From an uncultured Lewinella sp. (lineage in GTDB: Bacteria > Bacteroidota > Bacteroidia > Chitinophagales > Saprospiraceae), in contig CAJXPD010000051.1 of NCBI GenBank assembly GCA_913057785.1, positions 1-45,105 on the forward strand: a DNA stretch of 45,105 bases, written 5' to 3'. The notes beneath the pieces are model-generated. The model made no database searches. It was given only the letters and a program-made list of their open reading frames with translations, and was not told the origin of the DNA. A program made the translations under genes and the position numbers. Positions 31,024 through 39,642 of this stretch are shown one piece after another; position 1 is the first letter of the stretch; every line of letters starts with the position of its first letter.

Positions 31024-31737
31024 TTATACTTCCACTAGCGTACCGATACGCTCACCTTGAACGATACCTAGCAAGTTGTTCTTGACATTGATATCGAAAA
31101 CCACGATTGGAAGATTATTCTCCTGGCAAAGTGTAAAGGCGGTCATATCCATTACATTCAACCCTAGGTTGATCACTTTAGAGAATGAAATGGTGTCAAA
31201 CTTAATCGCATTTGGATCCTTTTCAGGGTCTGCAGAATAAACGCCATCTACTCTGGTGCCTTTCAAAATTACATCTGCACTGATTTCGTTGGCACGTAAG
31301 GCGGCAGCTGAGTCGGTAGTGAAATAGGGACTTCCTGTGCCTGCTGAGAAGATTACAACACGCCCTTTTTCGAGGTGACGGATCGCGCGGCGCCGGATGT
31401 AGGGCTCAGCGATTTGCTTCATCTCGATCGCAGAGATCAAGCGGGTATAGACTCCCTGACCTTCCAAAGCACTTTGGAGTGCCATTCCATTAATCACGGT
31501 AGCCAACATGCCCATATAATCTCCTTGTACACGTTCGATACCAGAACTTGAGGCTTGCAACCCGCGGAAGATATTGCCTCCTCCAATTACAATCGCCACT
31601 TCCACCTCCAGGTCAATCAACTGTTTAATCTGGTCAGCATAGTGCTGTAGCATTTCCGGGGAAATACCAAACCCTTGATCCCCCATCAAGGATTCTCCAC
31701 TCAGTTTGAGTAGAATTCGTTTATACTTTATAGCCAT
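31024..31737 (-). CDS. pyrH: UMP kinase
   Basis: A 237-residue amino-acid-kinase-fold UMP kinase. It has [16 protein letters not shown] at the N-terminus, [11 protein letters not shown] near 50-60, and [17 protein letters not shown] near 132-148, the segments that bind ATP and UMP. It phosphorylates UMP to UDP in pyrimidine nucleotide synthesis. It follows tsf in the usual Bacteroidota order, but a strong terminator lies between the two. Confidence 0.97.
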   Translation of the reverse strand: MAIKYKRILLKLSGESLMGDQGFGISPEMLQHYADQIKQLIDLEVEVAIVIGGGNIFRGLQASSSGIERVQGDYMGMLATVINGMALQSALEGQGVYTRLISAIEMKQIAEPYIRRRAIRHLEKGRVVIFSAGTGSPYFTTDSAAALRANEISADVILKGTRVDGVYSADPEKDPNAIKFDTISFSKVINLGLNVMDMTAFTLCQENNLPIVVFDINVKNNLLGIVQGERIGTLVEV

Positions 31738-31850
31738 TTCCTATTTTATTTTCAATCATTGGGTGGTGGTGGGTTTAGGCTATACTGGTAGGGAGGCCCC
31801 ATATAGGACGTAATTTCTCCATACCAGCTCTATCCTTATTTGGGCATAAA

Positions 31851-31883
31851 AAAAAGGCGAATTATCGAGTAATTCGCCTTTTT
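31851..31883. terminator. Bidirectional terminator downstream of tsf
   Basis: AAAAAGGCGAATTA (31851-31864) and TAATTCGCCTTTTT (31870-31883) form a perfect 14-bp stem with a 5-base loop, with A/T runs on both sides. It lies 14 bases beyond the tsf stop codon on the minus strand and would end or attenuate the rpsB-tsf transcript before pyrH. Confidence 0.9.
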
Positions 31884-31896
31884 CTATACGTTTTTT

Positions 31897-32730
31897 TTAA
31901 CCGAGCGTTACATGCTTGAAATCTGTAACGGTAAGTTCTTTATCTTTGGTCTGCAAGAAACCACTGACATTCAATGAGCTATCTTTTACGAACTGCTGAT
32001 TGAGCAATGTTTTCTCTTTGAAGAATTTGTTTAGTTTACCCATCGCAATTCTTTCAACCAGATTTTCTGGTTTTCCTTCATTACGGGCAACTTCTTTACC
32101 GATCTCAATTTCTTTCTCGATGATGCTTTGATCTACACCATCTTTATCAACTGCTACTGGGTGCATAGCAGCCACTTGCATCGCTACATCACGACCAGCG
32201 TCGTAGAAGCTTTCATCTCCTTTGTTCAAGCCCACTAGAACAGCAGCTTTGTTACCCATGTGGATATAAGGAGCTACTTGCTCAGCCTCTAGCTTTTCGT
32301 AAGCCGCCAATTCGATTTTCTCACCAATCACACCTACTTGCTCAATTACTTTCTCTCCAATGGTGATTCCCTCAAATCCAAGACCTAACAAGCCATCACG
32401 ATCAGCTGGCAGATTGCTCAAGGCGATATCAGCAAATTGTTGAGTCAACTTAACGAAGTCATCATTCTTAGCTACGAAATCAGTTTCACAGCTCAACTTA
32501 ACAATAACTCCTTTTTTATGGTCATCAGAAACTACGGCGATAACAACACCCTCATTCGCTTCTCTATCGGCTCTTTTATCAGAGAGTTTTTGTCCTTTTT
32601 TACGTAGAATCTCGATTGCTTTATCATAATCTCCTTCAGCCTCAGTTAGTGCTTTTTTGCAGTCCATCATACCCGCACCGGTAGCGTCCCGCAATTTTTT
32701 CACGTCGGCAGCAGAAATTTTTACACTCAT
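31897..32730 (-). CDS. tsf: Translation elongation factor Ts
   Basis: A 277-residue EF-Ts. The N-terminal UBA-like part has VKKLRDATGAGMMDCKKAL, followed by the family signature around EILRKKGQKLSDKRADR and the core SCETDFVAKNDDF. It exchanges GDP for GTP on EF-Tu. It is 104 bases after rpsB on the same strand, as is usual. Confidence 0.98.
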   Translation of the reverse strand: MSVKISAADVKKLRDATGAGMMDCKKALTEAEGDYDKAIEILRKKGQKLSDKRADREANEGVVIAVVSDDHKKGVIVKLSCETDFVAKNDDFVKLTQQFADIALSNLPADRDGLLGLGFEGITIGEKVIEQVGVIGEKIELAAYEKLEAEQVAPYIHMGNKAAVLVGLNKGDESFYDAGRDVAMQVAAMHPVAVDKDGVDQSIIEKEIEIGKEVARNEGKPENLVERIAMGKLNKFFKEKTLLNQQFVKDSSLNVSGFLQTKDKELTVTDFKHVTLG

Positions 32731-32834
32731 TTTGATTTGATATTATGATGTTGTGATAAAAGAAATATTTCGGTAAGGCCTATACCGTCCCCTACACAAT
32801 ACTTCAAAACATTTCAAAAAGTTCAGGGCTTCAA

Positions 32835-33566
32835 TTAGCCTTTAGCCGTAGCTTCTTTCTCTGCTTTAGCTTGCTTGCGATCTTCCAATCCCTGACGGAT
32901 AGCAGAAACCATATATTCTGTGATAATGGCGACAGATTTAGAAGCATCGTCATTAGCAGGAATTGGGAAGTCAACCTGATTAGGATCAGAGTTGGTATCG
33001 ACTACACCGAAAGTGCGCAATCCTAATTTGTGTGCCTCAGCCACTGCAATGTGCTCGTGGTGGATATCCACGATAAAGATCGCAGAAGGCAAACGATTAA
33101 GGTTGGCAATACCCCCCAATACTTTATCTAGCTTTGATAATTCACGAGTCAAAGTCAATCGTTCCTTCTTGGTAACGTTAGACAAAGTACCATCTTGAAG
33201 CATACGCTCGATGTTCTGCATTTTCTTAACAGAACGACGGATGGTGGAGAAGTTGGTCATCATACCTCCCAACCAACGTTCGGTTACGAAAGGCATTCCG
33301 ACACTGCGTGCAGCAGTAGCAACAATATCACGAGCTTGCTTTTTAGTAGCAACAAACATGATCTTCTTACCAGACTTGGCCAAGCCGTATAAAGCTTTAG
33401 CTGCATTGTCCATGCATTCCATTGTCCGGTTAATATCTATAATGTGGATACCTTTACGCTCCATGAAAATATAAGGAGACATTTTAGGGTTCCACTTTTT
33501 CTTCAAGTGGCCAAAGTGTACCCCAGCATCCAATAACTCTTTATAGGTAGGCTTTTCCATTGTCAA
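32835..33566 (-). CDS. rpsB: 30S ribosomal protein S2
   Basis: A 243-residue S2 with the signatures ELLDAGVHFGHLKKKWNPKM at the N-terminus and PSAIFIVDIHHEHIAVAEA in the middle. The start may be ATG 33566 (MTMEKP) or 33560 (MEKP). It is in the rplM-rpsI-rpsB-tsf run and is essential for 30S assembly. Confidence 0.98.
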   Translation of the reverse strand: MTMEKPTYKELLDAGVHFGHLKKKWNPKMSPYIFMERKGIHIIDINRTMECMDNAAKALYGLAKSGKKIMFVATKKQARDIVATAARSVGMPFVTERWLGGMMTNFSTIRRSVKKMQNIERMLQDGTLSNVTKKERLTLTRELSKLDKVLGGIANLNRLPSAIFIVDIHHEHIAVAEAHKLGLRTFGVVDTNSDPNQVDFPIPANDDASKSVAIITEYMVSAIRQGLEDRKQAKAEKEATAKG

Positions 33567-33620
33567 ATTTTAAAAGGTGATGAACCTCTAAACAGGTAAT
33601 TCATCAAATTGAAAAATAGA

Positions 33621-34007
33621 TTAACGCTTACTGAACTGGAAGCTCTTTCTTGCTTTGGGCTTACCGTATTTCTTACGTTCAACCACACGAGCATCTCTAG
33701 TCAAGTACTTCTTCTCTTTCAAAGGCTTACGGAAGTCTTCGTTCAGTTTGACAAGCGCACGAGAAATCGCCATACGCACTGCCTCAGCTTGGCCCTTAAA
33801 GCCACCGCCAGTTACATTAACTTTTAGGTCGTAAATATTTTCTACCTCAACAGTATTGAAAGGATCTACGATCTTGAATTGAATATGTGCTTGTGGGAAG
33901 TAATCCTTCCAGTCACGACCGTTTACTGTGATCTTACCATTTCCTTTGGTAAGGTAAACCCGTGCGACCGAAGCTTTACGTCTCCCTATAGCATTAATCA
34001 TTTCCAT
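33621..34007 (-). CDS. rpsI: 30S ribosomal protein S9
   Basis: A 128-residue S9: AIGRRKASVARVYL at the N-terminus, GGGFKGQAEAVRMAISRAL in the middle and the basic end KPKARKSFQFSKR, which contacts the P-site tRNA. It follows rplM by 48 bases on the minus strand, the conserved L13-S9 pairing. Confidence 0.98.
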   Translation of the reverse strand: MEMINAIGRRKASVARVYLTKGNGKITVNGRDWKDYFPQAHIQFKIVDPFNTVEVENIYDLKVNVTGGGFKGQAEAVRMAISRALVKLNEDFRKPLKEKKYLTRDARVVERKKYGKPKARKSFQFSKR

Positions 34008-34055
34008 GGTCTAAACAGATTTATTCAAACCGACGCTGGGTCGGATAATGATTGA

Positions 34056-34499
34056 TTAAAATTTAAAATCTTCTGGTTTCTGCGCGTGATGAGGATGCTC
34101 ATCTCCAGCATAAACAAAAAGTTTTTTGATCATTGCTCTTCCTAGTTTATTCTTAGGAAGCATGCCTTTCACAGCATTTTCGATGATTGCGTATGGCTTT
34201 TTGGCCATCATGTTTTTCGCAACGGTGCGTTTCTGACCGCCTGGGTGACCAGAGTAAGTGATATACTCTTTCTGGTCCCATTTGGCACCAGTAAATCTTA
34301 CCTTATCGGCATTGATTACAATCACATAATCACCAGCATCGAAATGCGGAGTATAGGAAGCTTTGTGTTTTCCACGAAGTACGGTAGCAATACGAGTGCA
34401 AAGGCGGCCAACAACCTCTCCTTCGGCATCAATGACGTACCACTTACGCTCAACAGAATCCTTGTTCTCCGACTTTGTTTTGTAGCTCAAAGTATCCAC
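34056..34499 (-). CDS. rplM: 50S ribosomal protein L13
   Basis: A 147-residue L13 with RKWYVIDAEGEVVGRLCTRIA near the N-terminus and YTPHFDAGDYVIVINADKV, followed by the family's GHPGG turn and MLPKNKLGRAM. It is the first gene of the minus-strand ribosomal operon, with a candidate promoter about 180 bases upstream. Confidence 0.98.
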   Translation of the reverse strand: MDTLSYKTKSENKDSVERKWYVIDAEGEVVGRLCTRIATVLRGKHKASYTPHFDAGDYVIVINADKVRFTGAKWDQKEYITYSGHPGGQKRTVAKNMMAKKPYAIIENAVKGMLPKNKLGRAMIKKLFVYAGDEHPHHAQKPEDFKF

Positions 34500-34679
34500 T
34501 GCTCGTCCTTTTTAAAGGTGATAGAATAAAAACGTTCTCAGAATTTTTTTTGGTTAGCGTTCTAGCTAGAAAAATTGCGCCCAGCGGAAGCAAAGTTTTT
34601 AGCTAAAAAGGCAACTCCAAAACACAAAAATTGTCAGAGAACCTATAAACAATTATGCCCTCTTTTTCCAAAGGCGGCA

Positions 34680-34710
34680 CAAAGGTAATTTTCTTTACCA
34701 CAATAACCAA
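34680..34710 (-). promoter_or_regulatory. Candidate promoter of the rplM operon; 34500-34841 otherwise without genes
   Basis: On the minus strand TACCTTTG (34687-34680) matches the -7 consensus TAnnTTTG, and TTG (34710-34708) lies 20 bases further upstream, the expected -33 spacing. The leader to the rplM ATG at 34499 would be about 170 bases. Such a leader could hold an autoregulatory structure, but I did not identify one. No gene is supported between 34500 and 34841. Confidence 0.6.
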
Positions 34711-34841
34711 GCTTTTTTCAAAAAAAACTCTAGGCGAAAACTCATAAATGCCTGATAAACAGTAAAAATTTCGCACAGAAATTTTGTCACCCCTTATTTT
34801 AGGCCTTTTTGCGGTTTGCAAAATTATAGTTCTATCTCCCT

Positions 34842-37304
34842 CTAGTTATACTCTAACCAACTCGTAGCTGTGCATGCCTTATCCACCGCCTCGAAAGCAT
34901 CGGGGAAGTCATGATTGACAAATTCGCCCGCCGGCACTTCAAATTGCTGGTATTCTACCCAAGGACCATGTCCTAGCGGTTGCACTTCCACCGTGTAAGT
35001 CACCGTCTCCGAAGCATCGTGATAGAGAAAGAGCTTCCGTTCGTCATAAAAGCCGATTAAATAGGGATCTGAATACTCGCCGGCCTGAACAGGGGTATCC
35101 ATCCAAGGGCCTCCCTTACCGGAAGGTTTGCCCAGCTTCCAAAGGTCATCGATTGTCCCTACCCATACCGCTGCTTGATTATCTGCAGAGCGGATCAAGT
35201 GCGTACCAGCCTCTGCATCCGCAGAAATGCCTGTCATGACTAGGAGGCCGCGGTAGGAGGCATAATCGTGAATGCGATAATTATGCGTAGCAATCGGACG
35301 AATCTTGGCGAAGCCATCCGCATTTTCGGCGGGTAGTTCGTAAAAGGTACCATGACAGCTGAATAGGTCCCGCTCGGTAGCTACCTCCCGACAGATGCGC
35401 AACTGGGCGGATTCTATGAGCGGCGTATAGGCTTCCGATTGCTTGGGCAAACGCCATCTTCTTCCATTAATATCCGTAATTAATATAGACGAAGGCTCTA
35501 CTTTCACTACTTGTTCCGGGATGGCAAATTTTTCTCGTATAAAGGCTTCTGTTTCGGGATCCGTTTTCGGGATCAACTGTAATTTCTCGTCTAGCTCGTA
35601 ATAAGCAGTGGTTGCGTTCCCTTCCGGGGAAAAGTTTTGGGTAGCTACCCCCAGTGCTCTGCGATCCTCCCCTAAGCCATACAGTAGCCCTCCCATGACC
35701 TGTCGTTCCCCCAAGGTCGCTAGTCCATTGAAGATAGCATCCGTTGTATTTGGCCTTGCATCTTCGGCAGAAAAGTTGAAGGCGAGACTGAGGGTTGCTG
35801 CGGTATTGCTCTTGGCACGTATCCATTCGCCTGCTAGGCTGGGGTCAATTGTCAGGTTTAGGCTTTGGCCGGCGGGGATTTGGACGCGCTGCCATTCTTG
35901 CCATTGCGCATCTCCTTTGGAATCTACTTCTAAAAGCAGTTCCACCGCTCGCTTGGAATGATTTTTCACCCAAGCCTGACGCTGAGGCCATCCGGCTAGT
36001 AAGAAAGGCATAGAATAGGTATCCGCGTCGACCGTTTCTTCCATCCAAACTGCGCCAGCTGCAGTCGCTGGTCCTAGGTCATCAGGCGTATCCAAACTTG
36101 TAAACCAAAGGTTTGAATTCGATTGTCCCGGACCTTCAATCCCGCCTTTCTGTGGGCGTTTATTTAGGAATTCCTTTTGCGCCGAATCATCACAGCCAAA
36201 AACCAACTGGTCCCTCCAACGGGTAAAATCTCCGATCACCTTCAGGTAGGCGGAGCGAGGGCGAATACCACGTGTATTTCCACGAGTAAAACTGGCCGGA
36301 AAGGACCAAAACATACCGTGCATGGTCATTAAATAGTCAGGGGCCTCCGCAGTTCCGACATTTCTGATTCGTGGCCATTCTGTGTTCCATCCGTGCGCGC
36401 CGTCGTAACTGTTACTCGCCTTTGGCAAGCGGAAAAAAGACCAATCCCCCTCACTCCTTACCCCGACCAGTACCGACTTATGATCCCAACCGGTTACCCA
36501 GATGGGGTCTGTGGCTGGATTGGGGTTGCCATGAATTCCGCCAGGTCCGGTCACCTCCACAAATTGAGAACGCCGAATCGTTTTCCACTCTTGACCGTCC
36601 CATTCTGCCAATACTCCTGATTCCACATCAAACTGCGTCCGCGATTCCGGTGAATTTTCCCCATTATTGGAATACACCAAAACGCCTTGCCCGGAATACA
36701 GCCCTTTGCCATGCGCCCCTAATAGCCCCGCATAACCTTCAGCTGTTTTGCCTGGTTTGTAATCCAATCGCTTCCCTTTCTCATGACCATCCTTATAGAT
36801 GGTCTGCACCTCCAAACTCTTCGCATCTACGCTGTAGAAGCCCTCTTCCATGGTAGCATAGTAGATCTTTTCGGCTGGAGCATCGAGGTGGCGCGCATTG
36901 CCCGTATGTCGGCCCTGCATGATTTCGTAGGGAATGGTTCGTACCTTTCCTTTCTGGTCAATGGCATAAGGCCCGATGAACAATTGCTGGCTTTCGGAAT
37001 GGATCATTCGATTGGCAGGGGTACCCCCGATACTTTCAGGTCTTATAATTTGCTGAAGGTCCGGCGTTATCTCATACAGCTTATCGGAAGATCCAGTCGG
37101 GAAGTGTGGCGCGTAAGTGATCACCCAGAGGCGATCTGCCCAAGGAACAACGGCCCCCGTTCCACATTCTCCTTCCTGATTGTAATAGGCTAAATGCGGG
37201 TAGATTCCGCTTACCTGGATCGGTAGATCTTGCTTGGCTTGATTTGTGCTACGGCAGGCACCTAATCCTAGGAGTATTAGGACTAGTATAGTTGGTTTTT
37301 TCAT
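34842..37304 (-). CDS. Large lipoprotein of unknown function
   Basis: An 820-residue protein. It has a lipoprotein signal peptide (MKKPTILVLILLGLGAC, Cys17 as the lipidation site). The mature part is beta-rich, with many short repeats ending in W/Y/F strands, such as ADRLWVITYAP, HGKGLYSGQGVLVY and QAAVWVGTIDDLW. This suggests a beta-propeller followed by beta-sandwich regions. I recognise no catalytic signature. It is probably anchored in the outer membrane or periplasm. It stands alone, about 120 bases from the hemolysin III gene, and its GC content looks somewhat higher than that of the surrounding genes. Confidence 0.6.
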   Translation of the reverse strand: MKKPTILVLILLGLGACRSTNQAKQDLPIQVSGIYPHLAYYNQEGECGTGAVVPWADRLWVITYAPHFPTGSSDKLYEITPDLQQIIRPESIGGTPANRMIHSESQQLFIGPYAIDQKGKVRTIPYEIMQGRHTGNARHLDAPAEKIYYATMEEGFYSVDAKSLEVQTIYKDGHEKGKRLDYKPGKTAEGYAGLLGAHGKGLYSGQGVLVYSNNGENSPESRTQFDVESGVLAEWDGQEWKTIRRSQFVEVTGPGGIHGNPNPATDPIWVTGWDHKSVLVGVRSEGDWSFFRLPKASNSYDGAHGWNTEWPRIRNVGTAEAPDYLMTMHGMFWSFPASFTRGNTRGIRPRSAYLKVIGDFTRWRDQLVFGCDDSAQKEFLNKRPQKGGIEGPGQSNSNLWFTSLDTPDDLGPATAAGAVWMEETVDADTYSMPFLLAGWPQRQAWVKNHSKRAVELLLEVDSKGDAQWQEWQRVQIPAGQSLNLTIDPSLAGEWIRAKSNTAATLSLAFNFSAEDARPNTTDAIFNGLATLGERQVMGGLLYGLGEDRRALGVATQNFSPEGNATTAYYELDEKLQLIPKTDPETEAFIREKFAIPEQVVKVEPSSILITDINGRRWRLPKQSEAYTPLIESAQLRICREVATERDLFSCHGTFYELPAENADGFAKIRPIATHNYRIHDYASYRGLLVMTGISADAEAGTHLIRSADNQAAVWVGTIDDLWKLGKPSGKGGPWMDTPVQAGEYSDPYLIGFYDERKLFLYHDASETVTYTVEVQPLGHGPWVEYQQFEVPAGEFVNHDFPDAFEAVDKACTATSWLEYN

Positions 37305-37427
37305 GTTTTGAAGATATCTAAAATTGGGATGGCTCTGTCAATATATTGAGGTAATTTTGATTGATCAATCCGAGCTTGAATTACCCCAACTCGTCTTAAC
37401 ATGTCAGCTATAGTCGAAGGCACTATC

Positions 37428-38081
37428 CTATAGTGCTTCCCAGACACCCATGAAATGACCGGCACTACCTCCGATGACAAACAGGTGCCAGATGGCATGG
37501 TAGTACTTGATGCTTGAACGCGCATAAAAATACACGCCCACGGTGTAAGAAATTCCTCCAAAAATGATCCAATAGAGACTGCTGCTCGGCATCTGATCTA
37601 GCATCGGGGGTAAGGTAAAGATGGCCATCCACCCCATACCCAGATACAATGCCAAGGAGAACCACTCCCACTTATCGAAGAAAAACAGTTTATAGAAAAT
37701 CCCAAACACCACTAGACCCCATAGGATAGCCAGATAGGTATAGCCCTGCGCATTTGGGAGGTAGATCAATAAAAAGGGAGTATGCGTACCTGCGATCAAG
37801 AAATAAATACAAATGTGGTCTATTTTTCGCAGCAGATATTTGCTCCGTTCATCCCGTGCACTGTGATAGATGGTAGAGCTTGAATACACCGCCAGTAGGG
37901 AAAGCATAAATACCAACACCCCCCAGAACTGGGCTGTCACCCCTTGCGCCCGGTATAAAATAAAGGGCGTGAGTAATACACCTAGTAAGAGTCCCAATGC
38001 GTGGGTAAGTACATTGGCTTTTTCATCAGGATCCAGGGGTGGCCGTTTGCTTTTCCCTGGCTTTACAGTCCTTTCCACCAT
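37428..38081 (-). CDS. PAQR/hemolysin III family membrane protein
   Basis: A 217-residue protein with seven hydrophobic segments and the family's conserved polar positions: EKANVLTHALG near the N-terminus, STIYHSARD near 70, DHICIYFLIAGTHTP near 87-101, and HAIWHLFVIGGSAGHF near the C-terminus. Members are membrane proteins with a putative metal site made of His residues, and some may be hydrolases. The physiological role is not known. The start overlaps the M14 carboxypeptidase stop by 19 bases, so the two are probably co-transcribed. Confidence 0.9.
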   Translation of the reverse strand: MVERTVKPGKSKRPPLDPDEKANVLTHALGLLLGVLLTPFILYRAQGVTAQFWGVLVFMLSLLAVYSSSTIYHSARDERSKYLLRKIDHICIYFLIAGTHTPFLLIYLPNAQGYTYLAILWGLVVFGIFYKLFFFDKWEWFSLALYLGMGWMAIFTLPPMLDQMPSSSLYWIIFGGISYTVGVYFYARSSIKYYHAIWHLFVIGGSAGHFMGVWEAL

Positions 38082-39532
38082 TCCAGTCGTTCTCGGTTAC
38101 TTTTTGAAAGATCATATACCACTCCATTAATGATCATCAAACGATTAACATTTTTCTCTTGCAAAATCAAAGCAGGATGTTGGCCCGGAAGGATTCGATC
38201 TTCCTTTTTCTCTTTGGCGGATACTACCTTCAATGGAATACGTGCCAGCATTTCTCTTGAAGGCATGGTCTCCATACGTACAGTGGTGTAGCCTTTTTGC
38301 CACAGATCAGCAATCTTAAGTGACTTCAAAGCTTTCCAGTCTGATACTAGCTTGGGGTATATCTTGCCCGGAACAAGCCTTTTACCTCGCGCAGGAATGG
38401 ATTCGTAGGCAAAGAAGGTGGACAGATCCCCCATGTCTTGGATATATGCATCAAAGTAATAGGGAATCGGTGTATCTCCTCCTACATCTCTACGTCTGAT
38501 ACCTACATCAACGGTGTACCAGTTGCCATTATTTTCCACTTGGACTTCGCGCAAAACGACATCGTGGAAGGCATTACTATTGTTGTACGGAATTTTATCG
38601 TAAGCTTCAAGAGGGTAATCTCCCACCTGATCTTCAGCAATTCCATTGAGTGCCGTCAGAATGGCAATGAAATTGAGCTTTCGCAATTCTTGCTTCTCCA
38701 AATCTCCTTTTAATCCCCCCGTTTCAATTAGGATAGTACTAGTACCCCATTTTTGAATATTATCTCCGAAGGCGCGTGGTTCGAAAGCATCATTATAACG
38801 TCCTACCTTACCCGGAATGTACTGCTGAAGCACAGCATTCATTTCTCCAATCATCCGCATCGATAGCTCTCGAGTCGGATTCACCTCTTTTTCATAATTG
38901 TAGGCGGGAGCGAGGAAAGAAATGGCGGCCGTATGTGGGTTATTACCAGCGGCATAGTAACGGCTTTGATCATGCAAGTTAAATCCCCAATCCGCATCTA
39001 GCTTGTCTCGCATCTCCTTAAGGATTCGAGATTCTGGGCATTCCAGACGTAGCGCATCGCGATTCAGGTCGATTCCCAGTGCATTGCGGCGTTGGAAACG
39101 CTCAGCACCATCTGGATTTAGCATAGGAATAAAGACAATCTTTAATTCCTTAAGCAGCCTATCTCTCATTTCATTGAGCGCATCATCAGCTACTAGGAAA
39201 TTGAAGATATCGAATAGTGCCATGGTAGCGGTAGGTTCATCTCCATGCATTTGAGACCATAAGAGTACGGTCTTGTCTCCGCTGCCCACACTTACGGAAT
39301 AAATCGCTCTACCTTCAATTGACTGTCCTTGTTGTTCTACGGAGAAGGGACGTTTTAGCCCTTGGATAATGGGTTCGATATCTCGGTGCTTAAAGCGGCG
39401 ATGGGTAATCTTCTTTTCCTTGTAAGCGCTGTAGCTACTGGCTAGTTTTTGGTGATCAAAGGTGATGGGCTGTGCACAGGCCATCGTTTGTAGGAGGAAA
39501 TAACAGCTTAGCAGCTGGAGGATGATTCGCAT
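38063..39532 (-). CDS. M14-family zinc carboxypeptidase
   Basis: A 489-residue exported protein. After a signal peptide ending near MACAQ, the metal-site motif SQMHGDEPT (His and Glu) lies near residue 94, followed by LNPDGAERFQRRNALGIDLNRD, where Asn-Arg bind the substrate carboxylate. NLHDQS gives the second His, and ILIETGG near 271 supplies the catalytic Glu. M14 enzymes remove C-terminal residues from peptides or cleave cell-wall peptides. The C-terminal third is beta-rich and of unknown function. Confidence 0.88.
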   Translation of the reverse strand: MRIILQLLSCYFLLQTMACAQPITFDHQKLASSYSAYKEKKITHRRFKHRDIEPIIQGLKRPFSVEQQGQSIEGRAIYSVSVGSGDKTVLLWSQMHGDEPTATMALFDIFNFLVADDALNEMRDRLLKELKIVFIPMLNPDGAERFQRRNALGIDLNRDALRLECPESRILKEMRDKLDADWGFNLHDQSRYYAAGNNPHTAAISFLAPAYNYEKEVNPTRELSMRMIGEMNAVLQQYIPGKVGRYNDAFEPRAFGDNIQKWGTSTILIETGGLKGDLEKQELRKLNFIAILTALNGIAEDQVGDYPLEAYDKIPYNNSNAFHDVVLREVQVENNGNWYTVDVGIRRRDVGGDTPIPYYFDAYIQDMGDLSTFFAYESIPARGKRLVPGKIYPKLVSDWKALKSLKIADLWQKGYTTVRMETMPSREMLARIPLKVVSAKEKKEDRILPGQHPALILQEKNVNRLMIINGVVYDLSKSNRERLEWWKGL

Positions 39533-39642
39533 GTTTTTGCTCCAAAAATAGCCTTTTTCGATAGGATCAATCTCCTGTTCTACTTTTTTATGCTAAACAC
39601 TCAAGCCGCAGGGACTCTGACTTGTCAAGGGAGGAAGCTCCA

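Noticed and set aside
36371..36856. 161-codon plus-strand frame inside the lipoprotein gene
   Set aside because: It overlaps the well-supported 820-residue minus-strand gene completely and encodes Pro/Arg/Ser-rich sequence with no family features.
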